Positions 11,240 to 22,729 of a stretch of 64,000 nt of DNA are shown here, piece by piece. Numbering within the stretch: the stretch's first letter is position 1; every line of letters begins with the position of its first letter. Made by a program: the position numbers and the translations under genes. A model generated the notes under the pieces. It did not search any database. It was not told the DNA's origin and saw only the letters and a list, made by a program, of their open reading frames with translations. Source of the DNA: Gentiana macrophylla (Eukaryota > Streptophyta > Magnoliopsida > Gentianales > Gentianaceae); contig JAOBSW010000300.1 of NCBI GenBank assembly GCA_026214975.1, positions 1 through 64,000 on the forward strand, in the 5' to 3' direction.

Positions 11240-12979
11240 CCCTTTGTGCTGCTTCTTCTTCTTGATCATGAAGACTTTCACCATTTGTGTTTGGTTAATC
11301 AAAGACTACATGTATTGATTCTTCAATCACCAATGTTATTTTTTGTTGAGTACTCTGAATGCTTTGCTGGTGTCTGAGTATCTCATAAAGATTGCTTCAT
11401 CAGCTTTTTCATCAAATGTGTGTAACTGATTCCTGTTCAAAACAAAACATTTAGATCCAAACATATGTAAATGTGAAATGTTAGGTTTTCTTCCATTCCA
11501 TATTTCATATGGAGTTGTTCCATGATGTTTGTTGATGATTGATATGTTCTGTGTATAGACCTCTTTGGTAGGCATGCTTTTACAATCATTGGTCTGACTG
11601 CTTCTTTGAGAGTTCTATTTCTTCTTTCTGCTACACCATTTGGTTGTGGAGTTCCTGCGGCGGATAATTGTTGTAGTACTCAATTTTCTTCACAATAGGT
11701 TCTGATGACTTCATTTAGAAATTATGTGCCTCTATCTGATCTGATCTTGATGATCTTTAGTTCTTTCTCATTTAGAATCCTTCTTAGCAAATCTGGCAGC
11801 TTCTTGAGTGTCTCTTTCTTCCTGTTCATGAATATGGTCCAGGTGTACTTGGAGAAATCATCAACCACTACTAGAGTGTATTTCATACCACTTACACTTA
11901 CTGGTGTGACTGGTCCAAACAGGTCCATATGTAGAAGATGTAGAATTCTTGTTGTTGATTGAAAGGGCTTTGACTTGAATGAGCTTTTGATTTGCTTTCT
12001 TTTCTGGCATGCATCACAGAGGCTTTCTTTCTTGAATGTGATCTCTGGCAGGCCTTCAACTAACTTGTTCTCTGATAATGTGTTGATGGTCTTGAAATTT
12101 AGGTGATTCGGTACCAAATCCAGCTGGTTGATTGTTTATTTTTGACAAACAAACATGTTTCTGCCTTATCTGTTCTCCAATCCACCACATACATGTTATC
12201 TTCTTCTTCCGCAAGAACCACTGTGTTGGTTTGATCAGAATCACCTTGCATCATTCCTTGTTGAAGTGTACATTGTAGCCTTTGTCACAGAATTGACTGA
12301 TGCTTAGCAGATTGAAATTTAGTCCCTTAACATATGCCAGATTTTGAATCTTCAAATTGTTCTTGAGCATTGTGCCTTCCCTTTAATTTTGCCAGGGTTT
12401 TCTTTGCCTCCAAAGGTGACTTTGGGTCCATCAAAAGCTTTAAATTCAGTGAGCCATCCCTTGTTCCCTGTCACGTGTCTGGAACATCCACTGTCTATGT
12501 ACTAGACATCCAACAAAACAAATTAATTTTGTTTAGGTACCCAACAATGTTTGGGTCCATACCTGTTAGCAGTCATGCCTCCTACTCCTAATGTGTATCC
12601 AGAGGATCTTCTTTTTGGATAGTTGAAATCATCAACTTCATATGTATAAGGCATGGCTAAATACCTTCCAATGTTTCTACTATAGGTATTCTGATACTTT
12701 TCTCTACTTTTTGGTGCATTTGCATCCCTTTTTACTTTCCAATATGCAGTGGGAAACCTGTGTTCATGTTGCTTTATATGTCTAGGAATATGCCTATGTT
12801 GGCTTTTCTTAAACACATGATGCATGGCATGAAATGGTTTCTTCTTGTATTTTGGAGGTGCCACATTCCAATCATCCTCTGAAGGATAAAGTCTTCATTT
12901 ACCTTTCAGAAAGTCTTTGCTTTTGGTTGACTGGAATGATGGTTTAGTCTCGTTGTTTCACCAAGACTGGTTTTGACTT
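11240..12979 (-). pseudogene. A pol: protease and integrase, broken
   Basis: The protease motif reads YIDSGCSRHVTG near 12510-12475, with the catalytic D-S-G retained, but the codon just before it (TAG) is a stop where the family has Trp. Next come the GAG-pre-integrase/zinc region with HLNFKTI and LCDACQKRK (12117-12000) and the integrase core MDLFGPV, VVVDDFSKYTWTIF and IIKIRSDRGT (12117-11722). A TPQPNGVAERRNRT block near 11650 has Gln-Asn separated by an extra Pro compared with the usual TPQQNGV. YEIWNGRKPNISHLHMFGSK lies at 11560-11450. Several frames are used, so it is inactive. Confidence 0.8.
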
Positions 12980-14599
12980 CACCGCACTCGATGAGTGGTT
13001 GAAGCTATGGACTGTCCTTTTCTGAACTTTGGTCCATTGTTGGTCCTAGATTCAGAATTGTGTTGTCCATTGTTTCTATTCTCATCCTGACTATTGTGGC
13101 CAAGACTAGATCTGGATCCAAACCTTTTTGAGGGTTTGTAAGCTGGTGCATTTAAAGGTGCAGTGGTGGTCTTGACCGTAAGTGGATTTTTCAACGGTCT
13201 ATCAACACCGATGTATGATCATCTCGCCGCTTGTTGATCATTTGAGTGAGTCTCCTTACTAGTTAGTTCAACTTTGCTTTATCCAGTTCTTTCTTTAGTG
13301 TTTTATTTTGCTTTCTTAGATTCTCACACTCCCGCCTCCGTAATTTCATGATTCAACTCAATTTTTTCAAATTTACTCATGAGATTTTGGATTAGGTTTG
13401 TAGAGTCTAAGGGGAGAATAGAAGATTGTGCAGTGTTAGATGTGGATGCACTAGATGATGAGCATGAACTAGATATTACCTCAGTTTCATTTGACTCTTT
13501 AGCCATAAGACATAGATAGGATTTTTCATTGTCTGTGCTGTCATCCTCATCATCAGAATCATTTTCAGATGATTCTTCATTATTTTCACTGCTAGATTCA
13601 GCTTTGAGTGCCTTCTTGCTTTTTCTCTTTTTAGTTGTCTTGTACTTCTTCTTATCCTCAAGTTTGTCTTTTTCTTCAGGGCAATCAGCCTTGAAGTGCC
13701 CTTTCTTATTACAGTTGAAGCATCTGTATTCATCTTCTTTTCACTTGGTTTCTTTGCTTGTGCTTGACTTTTTGTTTGATGATGATCCTCCTTTGAATAT
13801 CTTCTTTTTGCTAACCCTGTCAAAACGTTTTACTAATAGAGCTACCAGTTCCTTCAGCTCCTGTGTCTCTTTGTCGCTTGCATCACTGCTTGACTTTGTT
13901 TGGGTGCAACCAAAGGCATCGGGCTTTATGTGCCTCTCGCGGTACAATGTCTTCACCGCTCAACTCAAATTCATGAGCCTTTAGTTAGACATCGAGTCGT
14001 GGTGTCGTTGTTTCCAAGATTTGTTGTCCTCCGACATCGATGTGATGATCTTCCATCTTTCGTAAGCCACTTAAGATCTTCAAGCACACTTTTTCTAAGG
14101 ATATGTGTGTCCAAGTCGCTGCAGCTTCAATGATGATGCTTGAGAATCTGCTGTCCATTTGATCAATGGATTCACCAAATTTTTTCATTTTGAAGTTCTC
14201 AAATTTCTGCTTTGCAAACAGATAATTTGTTTTCTTTAATCGCCAGATCCTTCATTTATCAGTGCCAGCTTGTCCCACATCTCCTTTGATACTTTGCAAT
14301 CTTTGATTCTCATGAACATGTTGCTATCCAGGGTCTTCAAAATCATATCTTTTGCAACAAAGTGTAGATTAGCTCTTCTCCTGTCATCCTTGGTCCAATC
14401 TTTCTTGGGTTTGTCCACTTCTTTCCTTGATCTCGCTTCTTGTGGCTACCACCGCCATGATCATGATTGGGCCATCATTAATTACATCCATCATCTCCTC
14501 GTGAGTTGCTGCAAGATGAGATAACATTCTTATTTTATATTCATCAAAATTATTAACATTGAAAACTGGTACTTTTGACATAAAGTTTGAGGAATACAT
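12980..14599 (-). pseudogene. A gag: Copia capsid/nucleocapsid, frameshifted
   Basis: The natural start is probably the Met at 14599 (MYSSNFMSKVPVFNVNNFDE), which aligns with the gag start of element B. Blocks follow in different frames: EYKIRMLSHLAATHEEMMDV, DWTKDDRRRANLHFVAKDMI, SNMFMRIKDCKVSKEMWDKL and GESIDQMDSRFSSI, all typical of the UBN2-like Copia capsid. A CCHC zinc knuckle, CFNCNKKGHFKADCP, is intact near 13720-13676. It is followed by an acidic, Ser-rich region. At least three frameshifts separate these blocks, so no full-length Gag can be made. When intact, Gag forms the cytoplasmic particle that packages element RNA. Confidence 0.8.
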
Positions 14600-14722
14600 A
14601 AGTACAAATAAGAGATATATATGTATATGTGTAGAAAGCACAAATTTTAAAATTACTTTGAAAATATGTGATCTCCTTGTTACCAAAAATTAAATCAAAT
14701 GTGTTTTGATACTAGGAAAATC

Positions 14723-14734
14723 GCCTCGATACCA
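14723..14734 (-). promoter_or_regulatory. Primer binding site of A (tRNA-iMet type, degenerate)
   Basis: The minus strand reads TGGTATCGAGGC, two bases after the LTR end. The canonical Copia site complementary to initiator-Met tRNA is TGGTATCAGAGC, present intact in element B. The A copy has lost a base and changed another. Confidence 0.7.
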
Positions 14735-15971
14735 ATTGTTGGTCCTAGAGAAGGTAAAACTATAGTCAGAGGGGGGTGAATGACTATAGTGGAGTTTCAA
14801 AAACTTTTCTTGTATTTAAAATCTTTTGGGCAGCGGATAAGTCCCTTCTTACTATGTTGTTTCAAAGTAGTTTTGGCGATCACAGATATAAGATGTAATA
14901 TAAGTAATTAAATGAATTCAATAAGGTAAATTGCTGAAAGTAAATTGACACAAGGCTTATAGTGGTTCAGGGTGGTGTAATCCCTTAATCCACTCTTCTC
15001 TGTGATGATTGGAGGAATTCACTATTGTTTTCACATATACAATAGCCTGATTGTCCTTGACTACACAAGTTTCACAATCTACAAGACTATCACTCTTTGA
15101 CTGCAAAAAATTTCATGACTCGCCTCTTTCACTCCTCCTGGGATCAAATTTCAAAGAAGCCTATCACAAACACAACTCCTTCTCGATGGCTCGATTCGCT
15201 TGCTTGATTGATGTGAATTGGATTCACAAACTTGCTGATCAATCTCAATTCTTGATGTTGAAATGTGGCTCTCAGTTTTGAGTTGATCACTAGATATTTC
15301 TTTTTCGCACAGATAGAAGGCTTTTCACTTTGACAGAGTTTTTGCTCAGATTTATGATCGTTCTTCCTTATCTTTCATTTTCTGTCAATGCCTTCTATTT
15401 ATAGCCTTGATTATCCTTGATTTGAATTTATGTCCATATTATATTAATGAAGGGAATAATCCTTGATTTTATTCTTGATTCCCCCTTAATTATATTCTCC
15501 TTGATTTCAGTGATCGGATTTTTCTTCAAACGTTTATCAGAAAATCCTTCTTGATTGATCATCTATTGGTTGTGCATTTAATGCTTGATCCTCTCTATCT
15601 TTATCATATTTCAAAATCTGATTAAGTAAAATTTACTTAGCCGTTCTTTGAATGGTCAAGTTATCCTTCTGACTTTGCCGCTTAGATCTTTCTTCACTGC
15701 TTTGTCTTCACTCAATTAAAATCTGCATTTTACTTTGCCGATTCATCTTTGCTTCCTTCATTCTTTCGGTTCAAGGAGAATCCTTGTACTTCACTGATCC
15801 TTGATTTGTGTGAGATCAGTGTACACCATATTTAAACACTAAGTATCATTACTTGAAATATAACTTAGACTTATCTAAGGTCATCACAGACTTCCCCTGG
15901 TTATAAGTCCACCATAATGTCTTCATTGCTTCTCGCTAGTATTTGGTCGGGCTTCACTCTATGGGAAATCT

Positions 15972-16765
15972 TGAAGGATGTAGGAGCTCAGATCTAAACG
16001 AATTAGATCTATGCGCAGCGGATGGATCACGATTCATATATTATAACTCATAAATAAATGATTCAACTACTACAAGGGGGTTAGTAAACATACCAATAGT
16101 AGGAAGAGAAGCTTTGATCTTAGGATGAGAAGCCTTGATCTTTCAATGTGTTCTCCAAACGGTGGTTGGTGGACACCCTTTGATATGAGAACCTCCTTGA
16201 TATGCAACACCAAGAAAAACTTGTAGTTTTTCTTCTTCAAAAACCCAAGACAAGAAAACTAATTTTTTTCTCTCCTTTTTGGTGTGTGGGGCGAAAATAC
16301 AAGTGTGTTTTACACTTGGATAACTCTCCTTTTATAGGAGAGTAAATCCTTGGTCTCCAAGTTTTAATTAATTAAATAAATAAATAAAATAAAAATATAT
16401 TTTCCTTAATGAATAATTGTGACATGTCATTGACCAATATGAATTCAAATAACAAGTCACACAACCAATCACATAACAAGAATATCTTTTATTTTCCATA
16501 ACACAAGAAAATTAATTCTTGTGCTAAAAGACCATAAATAATGGCACCACTCTCCTAGGGTTTTAGCCCACATAAAATGTCTATTATGTGTATTACATTA
16601 TTTAGCCCAACTAAATAATATCCATGCATATCAATTAATTGGCTCAACCAATTAATTATTTCTGAGGCCCAAATAAACAAGAATATTAGGCCAAATTATA
16701 GAAGCCACATTGGGGACCAAGGACCTATGGAGAGTTTCAATAATTAAATATATTATTCATCGAAC

Positions 16766-16836
<71 letters not shown>

Positions 16837-17750
16837 TGATTAATTCGGGATTACGCCACCATAAACCCGAAATCGAACTCTACCAATTATGTATATACAC
16901 TTATACTCAACCTATAGAGTGAATAAGCGCCCATTGATATAATCACTACATACAGATTAACCCTCCATAGATCGCCCACTCGTGTGGGATGTCTCCGTAA
17001 ACCCGATTATGTAATGTCTTATCCTTATTTACCACTAACCCTCCGATGATCAATTAGTGCACATATCCGACTAGTAGCTAATTAGTCAAATGTGAACTCC
17101 CGGATCGATCACTTTCTTAGGGCTAACAAATAAGGGGACTATCTCTACTTCCCGCAGAAGGAATGGATTCCATGTCTGTGAAAATCGTAACTACTCACTC
17201 ATCAGAGATAGTGCCAATGGGAAGTGGCTTGGAACACATATTCAAGTGAACCGTAATTCAACACATCAAACACTACCCGAGAGAAGCAAAGACTCGTGAT
17301 CACCTCAGATTAAGGTTGATCCATATATGATCATCTAATGATCTAATAAGATTCCTCGATCACGGAATTATATCGAGAAATTCAGATTAAATCGGTCTAG
17401 TCCTATATGAATGCCATCATATATAAATGCCCCACATAGGTACCCTCTACCGACAGTCCGGATAAGACTATCACACCCCAAGGTGTTCTAGGCGCATTAT
17501 TGGTGTTTTAATCAAGAGACCCTAAACTCTGATTAAGTTCACCACGGACTAACAGTTTAAGCATATCTCCACTAACTCAATCCTCACGTGTAATCCATAC
17601 ACTGAGTTAAGTGGTTACATACAGATATACTTAGGGTTTGCAGCAGTGTATTACTTTACAAGCACAAAGCAAGTAATAAAGTGAGATAAATTATGTCATC
17701 CATTATTAAAAACAATTACACAAATTGTCTTTCGGGCACTACACCTAACA
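15972..17750 (-). mobile_element. Solo LTR K (1779 bp), target duplication AATCT
   Basis: On the minus strand it starts TGTTAGGTGTAGTG and ends CTACATCCTTCA (TG...CA). It is flanked on the window strand by AATCT at 15967-15971 and again at 17751-17755. Both flanks continue the LTR of A, which confirms the borders by comparison with the uninterrupted B LTR. A minus-strand TATA box (CTATAAAAGG, 16337-16328) lies roughly 1.4 kb into it. An AT dinucleotide run occupies 16767-16832. There is no internal region, so it is the product of LTR-LTR recombination. The start motif suggests a Copia family. Confidence 0.85.
16767..16832. repeat. (AT)n microsatellite, about 33 units
   Basis: A pure AT dinucleotide tract lies in the U3 part of solo LTR K. 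Confidence 0.9.
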
Positions 17751-17920
17751 AATCTGTTTTCACTTTGCCGTCCTACCAACTAGTACAATACTTGTCTGAC
17801 TCAACTTATACAACATGTCAGACTCTAAGTAAAGACTTATACAGAGAATTCTAACTTATTTCAGGCTTGCTATAACATCTTGTATGGCCATCATCAAAAC
17901 ATAACAAAATGTTTCTAACA

Positions 17921-19204
17921 ATGCTGAAGGCCTTAATTCCTGGAATTGTTTCTCAGGTTAAGCAGAAAATATCAGAGAGACAAGTTTCCGTTATGCATGT
18001 TGAGCAAGAGGAACATGTAACTCAGCAACCAAAAGAGTACCTTAGGAGGATGGCATGCTGGTCCGGGAATCAAAAAAGAAAGTTCCTGAGTTGAAGCATC
18101 TTTGTTGGGCTAAACTCGATCCTGTAATACTGGTCGTAGGCAAGGGGATTGCGGATCGGGTGATGATGTCCGATCAGCTTGACAACTTCCTAAAAAAACC
18201 TACAGATATTGTTGTCTTGGTGGGCATTTTTCTGGACAGGTAAATTTTCTTCATAGTGAATTCTTTGTCGATATGTCTTGATTACGACGCTCGCTTTTTT
18301 TTCAAGATGGTGACCGGCACAAAGCAGTGCTCATAGGACCTCTTATTGCTGGAGGCCAAGTTGGTTGCCTTAGAGAAGATGGCCAAGAAAGCTTTAACCA
18401 AGCTAGAGGAGGCCTATAATATGATCGTTGTTGCTGAGAACTGGGCTGATCAAGTCGCACATGAGGCCAAGCTAGCTATGATAGAAATTGAGATGAAGCT
18501 CGGTAGTGCTTGGTCTCTCGCTGAATAAAAAACCAAGGTTTTCAACAATTTGATGACTTGGATGGACCAGGAGATCCAGAAGGCTCGAGCAATAGCGATA
18601 AAGAACATGTGCAGGTTACTGCGGTGGCCAAAGAACAGGCAGAGCTTAAGTCTCATAGACCGGACACGCTGAGGAAAGTCGGTGAGCAAGCTGTTGCGGA
18701 CTTCAAGAAGTCCAAAGAGTTCAGGAAGGCCGTATCTATGGAGGCCAAAAAGTGTTTTGATCAAGGGTTTTCTCATGTGGTGAGCTATATGTTGATAGAC
18801 TTGGGCGAGCATGCCCCCTCTCAAGATAGTCTTGCGTAGAGGAACACGTCGAGGCTGTTTAATCCAACTCTAATGGATTCCCATACGCAAATTCCATTTA
18901 CCAAGGAGGAAAGCCCTCTAGTGTTGATGGGTGGGTTCCACCTGAAGTTGAGCCGGTTAATCTGTCAACCATAATGGTGGTGCAGCTGGGGATCAAAGAT
19001 GCCGATTTTCCTAGTCCGCCTCGTCGGGAGGCTCTCGCCCCTCAGATCCTCTTACTCCTATGGTGCTTCCTGAGTAGATGGTTTAGAAGGCCCGGATGCT
19101 GGAGGATAAACTTGCTTCAACTACTTTTCCTGCTGCTCAGTCCGAAGTTTTGCTTAAAGATCATCTGGCTGATTTGTAATTTTAAACTTATTGTACATTT
19201 ATAA
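17921..19204 (+). pseudogene. Antisense additional ORF of G (coiled-coil protein), 5' end lost to A
   Basis: Plus-strand segments in changing frames read MLKALIPGIVSQVKQKISER, then VALEKMAKKALTKLEEAYN, LAMIEIEMKLGSAWSLAE, KEQAELKSHRPDTLRKVGEQ and AVADFKKSKEFRKAVSMEAK. The last is followed by a CFDQGFSHVVSYMLIDLG tail. A long coiled coil with a DFKxSxEF...GF tail is typical of proteins encoded antisense in Tat-lineage elements, and corresponds to the C-terminal half of the ORF in X. It is opposite to the G gag strand, as expected. Stops at several points make it a pseudogene. Function is unknown. Confidence 0.55.
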
Positions 19205-19489
19205 CTTTCTTTGTTTGCCCCTTCACAATCTTGTAATTTGTATCTTTTTTCCGTGCATTTTGGCCTATATCTTTGCTCAATTTTTGCCTGATCTTGGTTT
19301 GAATTTCATTCTGCCCAGTGCATTTTGCTTTTGATTAACTGCTTGAGGTGCTGGGCTAACATAGCCGGTGGAGTGGGGGCCTTTTTTTTTTGGTGAGATC
19401 GAAGGGGTTAAGAGCGATATCGCCGGAAACAATCTTTGAAGCTGTTAAATTTCAATCGAGTTGTCTCATTGTGCTTCATTGTAAAAATT

Positions 19490-19670
19490 AAAACGAGGTT
19501 GATAAATTCGTGTCGTCTCACGCATTTGTAAAAATGACCGAAGCATAGCGAGGTGGATAATCCGAGTCGTCTCGCATACTTCGTGTGAAAATGACCGAAC
19601 CATAGAGAGGTTAATAATCTGAGTCGTCTAGCATACTTCATGTAATAAATGACCAAAGAATAGTTAGGTT
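19490..19670. repeat. About 60-bp tandem repeat in G, about 3 copies
   Basis: Repeated units contain GAGGTTGATAAT, a GAGTCGTCTCGCATAC-like core and AAAATGACCGAAGCATAG. They are diverged but in register. They lie between gag and the antisense ORF. Confidence 0.75.
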
Positions 19671-19873
19671 GAAAATATTGTAAAAGAAATGAACAGAGCG
19701 TGGTGATGTTTACAAGTAATCATTTAGTAATGCGCTTAATATTTAAAATTTGAAAGTGTTGACAAACGAGCTCGTCCTGCCTGGTGTTTCGGCGAGGTTG
19801 AGTGTTACAACGAATGTAAAGTAAAATAAATGGTGAGGCTTCACTTGAGGGAGTGAACCGCTTGGTTTGGAAC

Positions 19874-21196
19874 TGTTAGGAACATTTTATTTGTTTTGAT
19901 GATGGCCATACTAGCTGTTATAGCAAGCCTGAAATAAGTTAGAAAAGTCGGTATAAGAGTTTACTTAGAGTCTAACATGTTGTATAAGTTCAGTCAGACA
20001 AGCATTGTACTAGACTGGTAGGATGGTTCAGTGGAAGACTGAAGATCATCTATGTGAAGCAGCCAAATACCAGTACATTAAAAGGAAGACGTATGAACTG
20101 ACTTATAACCAGGGAAGTTTGTGATGACCTTGGATAATCCTAAGATATATTACAAATGATGGAATTTATTATTTTACTATTGAGTACACTGATCTCACTC
20201 AAATCAAGGATCATGAAGTACAAACATACATTGACATCAGGATCATTGTAGAAGGAAAACAGTAAAATCGACTAAGTGAAGGTTCTACCGGTCGACTAAA
20301 GGAATATCGGTGAAGAGTATCTCAATGGCGAAGTGATGAACAAAACAGCCATGTAAGTCAAAATCTGATACTCATGATATCTGCAATATAATTAAATCGA
20401 AGATTAAGCAATTAATGCAGAATTAATCAAGGACGGATTTTATGATGAACGTTTGAAGAAAATCCGGCTCGCCAAAATCAAGGAGGATTAAATCAAGGCA
20501 GAATCAAGGATGATTCTGAGAACTAAATAGTCAATGGATGAATTTTTGAATCAAGGAAATCAAGGCTATAAAAAGAAGGCATTGACAGAAACACATATGA
20601 ATACACATGAATAGATCAAAAAGTTGAACCTCTATCAATTTCTCAAGCCTTCATTCTATACTGAAAAGATACGTCTATCAGATCAAACTCAGAGAACAGA
20701 GCATCAAATCTACATCAACTAATGAGTCTGATCATCTGTCTGTGAATTCAATTCACACCCAACTGAAGCAATTGAATTAGATTGTCTAAGAAGGAATTGC
20801 ACCCTTGAAGTGATAGTCATGGCCAAGGATTTGTTCACAAGGAGCAGTGTTGAAGACTGAGTCACTGAAGCTTTTGTATCCAGGAAGTGATAGTCTTGAG
20901 ATTGTGAAGCTTGTTTTGCCAAGGACAATCATACATGAGAAGAGTGGATTAAGGGATCACACCACCCTGAACCACTATAAACCTTTGTGTTCATTTACTT
21001 TCTGCACTTTACTTTAGAGAATTTCTTTACTGCACTATAGTTACATTTTGTGTGTGCTTAAACCACTTTGAAACAACTTTTAGAAGGGACTTATCCGCTG
21101 CCCAAAAGCTTTTAAAATATGAAAAGTTTTTGAAACTCCAATTTATTCATTCACCCCCCCATCTGACTATATTCTCACCCTTCTCTAGGACCAACA
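19874..21196 (+). mobile_element. 5' LTR of B (1323 bp)
   Basis: It starts TGTTAGGAACATTTTATTTG and ends CTCTAGGACCAACA. It is homologous over its length to 48628-49995 and, in reverse, to the interrupted LTR of A. The R/U5 end carries the CCACCCTGAACCACTATAAA and TTCACCCCCCCATCTGACT blocks shared by all three copies. Confidence 0.92.
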
Positions 21197-21198
21197 AT

Positions 21199-21210
21199 TG
21201 GTATCAGAGC
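21199..21210 (+). promoter_or_regulatory. Primer binding site of B (tRNA-iMet)
   Basis: TGGTATCAGAGC, two bases after the LTR, is the standard plant Copia site complementary to the 3' end of initiator methionine tRNA. Confidence 0.9.
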
Positions 21211-21322
21211 TGTGTTCCTAGTATTAGAACCTATTCAAATCTGATTTTTGGTAACAAAGAGATCACATACTTTCAAATTAGTTTTTCAAATATTTGTCTT
21301 ATATTTAATTTTGTCTGAAACA

Positions 21323-22720
21323 ATGGACTATTCAAATTTCATGTATAAAGTACCTATTTTCAATGTTAACAATTTCGATGAATACAAAATAAGAATGTTA
21401 TCTCATCTTGCAGCAACTCATGAGGAGATGCTGGATGTTATTAACGATGGCCCAATCAAGATCATAACTATGGTAGCCACAGGTCCGGATCAATGAAAAG
21501 TAATAGAAAAGCTTAAGAAGATTGGACCAAAGATGATAGAAGAAGAGGAAATCTTGACTTTATTGCAAAAGATATGATTTTGAAGACTCTGGACAGTAAT
21601 ATGTTCATGAGGATCAAAGACTGCAAAACAGCAAAGGAGATGTGGGTCAAATTAGCACTTATCAATGAAGGCTCAGAAGCAGTCAAAGAAAATTAATTAT
21701 CTGTTGCTAAACAAAAATTTGAGAATTTCAAAATGAAGACTGGTGAATCCATTGATCAAATGGATAACAAATTTTCAAGCATTATCAGCGAGCTACAACA
21801 ACTGGGGCATACATATCCTCAAAAAGAAGTTTGCATGATGATTTTGAGAGGTCTATCTGAAAGATGGAAGATCATTACATCAGTACTCAAAGGCACAATA
21901 AATCTTGCAAAAACCGACACCTAGACACTGATGTCTCTATTAAAAGCTCATGAATTTGAGTTGAACAGTGAAGATGGTGCACCAGCAGAGTCACACAAAG
22001 TCACTACACTGGTTGCACCCCAGCAAAGCAAAGCAGCTGACTTAATCAGTAAAGATACTCAAGAATTAAAGGAGCAGATTGCTTTACTTATTAAACGCTG
22101 ATGATTCAAGAAAAACAATACAAGGGAAGCTCTTCATCCAAAGATTAGACTTCGGCCAGCAATGACTTCAAGAAAAAAGATGATGAATTTAGATGCTTCA
22201 ACTACAAGAAGAAGGGACACTTCAAAGCTGATTGTCCAGAAGAAAAGGACAAAGATGAAGAAAAGAAGAAATACAAAGCATCAGACAAAAGAAAGAGCAG
22301 GAACGCATTAAAGGCTGAAATTAGTAGTGATAGTGATGCAGCAGAATCATCTGATAATGATTCATATGACAGTAAAGGCACTAGCTCAGACAATGACAAA
22401 GCCTACTTGTGTTTAATGGCCAAAGAAATCGAAGAAATAGAGGTACTATCTAGTTCATGCTCATCTAATACATCCACATCCGACATCGCACAATCTTCTA
22501 GTTTACCATTAGACTCAGAAACCTAATTCAAAATCTCATGAGTAGATTTGAAGAAATTCACCAACTCTTGAAATTCGGAACAAGAATGTAAGAAATGAGA
22601 GAGGAAAATAAAAGATTAAAGGAAACACTGGAAGAACTAAAAGCTGAATCAACTAATAAAGAAGTACACTTAGATGATCAATAAGCAACAGTTGATCACT
22701 CATCTGGTGTTGACATACCA
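21323..22720 (+). pseudogene. B gag: Copia capsid/nucleocapsid, broken
   Basis: It starts MDYSNFMYKVPIFNVNNFDE at 21323. The frame is lost at 21496, then resumes in pieces: FIAKDMILKTLDSNMFMRIK, GESIDQMDNKFSSIISELQQ and MILRGLSERWKIITSVLKG. The zinc knuckle near 22190-22235 reads CFNYKKKGHFKADCP. The second Cys of the CCHC is Tyr, so RNA binding would be damaged; the related element A keeps CFNC. An acidic and Ser-rich region follows (about 22300-22520). Stops occur at several codons. The start was chosen by alignment with A and because it follows the PBS by about 110 bp. Confidence 0.85.
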
Positions 22721-22729
22721 GCTAAGGAA

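Larger units (their letters stand above)
10072..17920 (-). mobile_element. SIRE/Maximus-like Ty1/Copia retrotransposon A, 3' part missing
   Basis: The minus strand carries, in order from high to low coordinates, a 5' LTR, a tRNA-iMet-type PBS, gag with an intact CCHC knuckle, protease, integrase and RT. RNase H and the 3' LTR are absent because X is inserted in RT. The gag and pol sequence is closely related to element B on the opposite strand. SIRE lineage is inferred from gag style (SIDQM..RFSSI), the [13 protein letters not shown] block and the long LTRs. Its right border is TGTTAGAAACATTTTG on the minus strand at 17920, homologous to the start of the B LTR. Confidence 0.85.
14737..17920 (-). 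mobile_element. 5' LTR of A, interrupted by solo LTR K
   Basis: On the minus strand it runs from TGTTAGAAACATTTTG (17920) to GGACCAACA (14737), the same termini as the LTRs of B. It is continuous with them once 15972-17750 and one target copy are removed, leaving about 1.4 kb. The GAGGGGGGTGAATGACTATA-type motif (near 14770) and a GTGGTTCAGGGTGGTG-like block match the R/U5 part of the B LTR. The right flank at 17921 is inside the G antisense ORF. Confidence 0.85.

Noticed and set aside
13529..13984. Ser/Leu-rich 151-codon plus-strand ORF
   Set aside because: Antisense shadow of the acidic Ser-rich end of the A gag.
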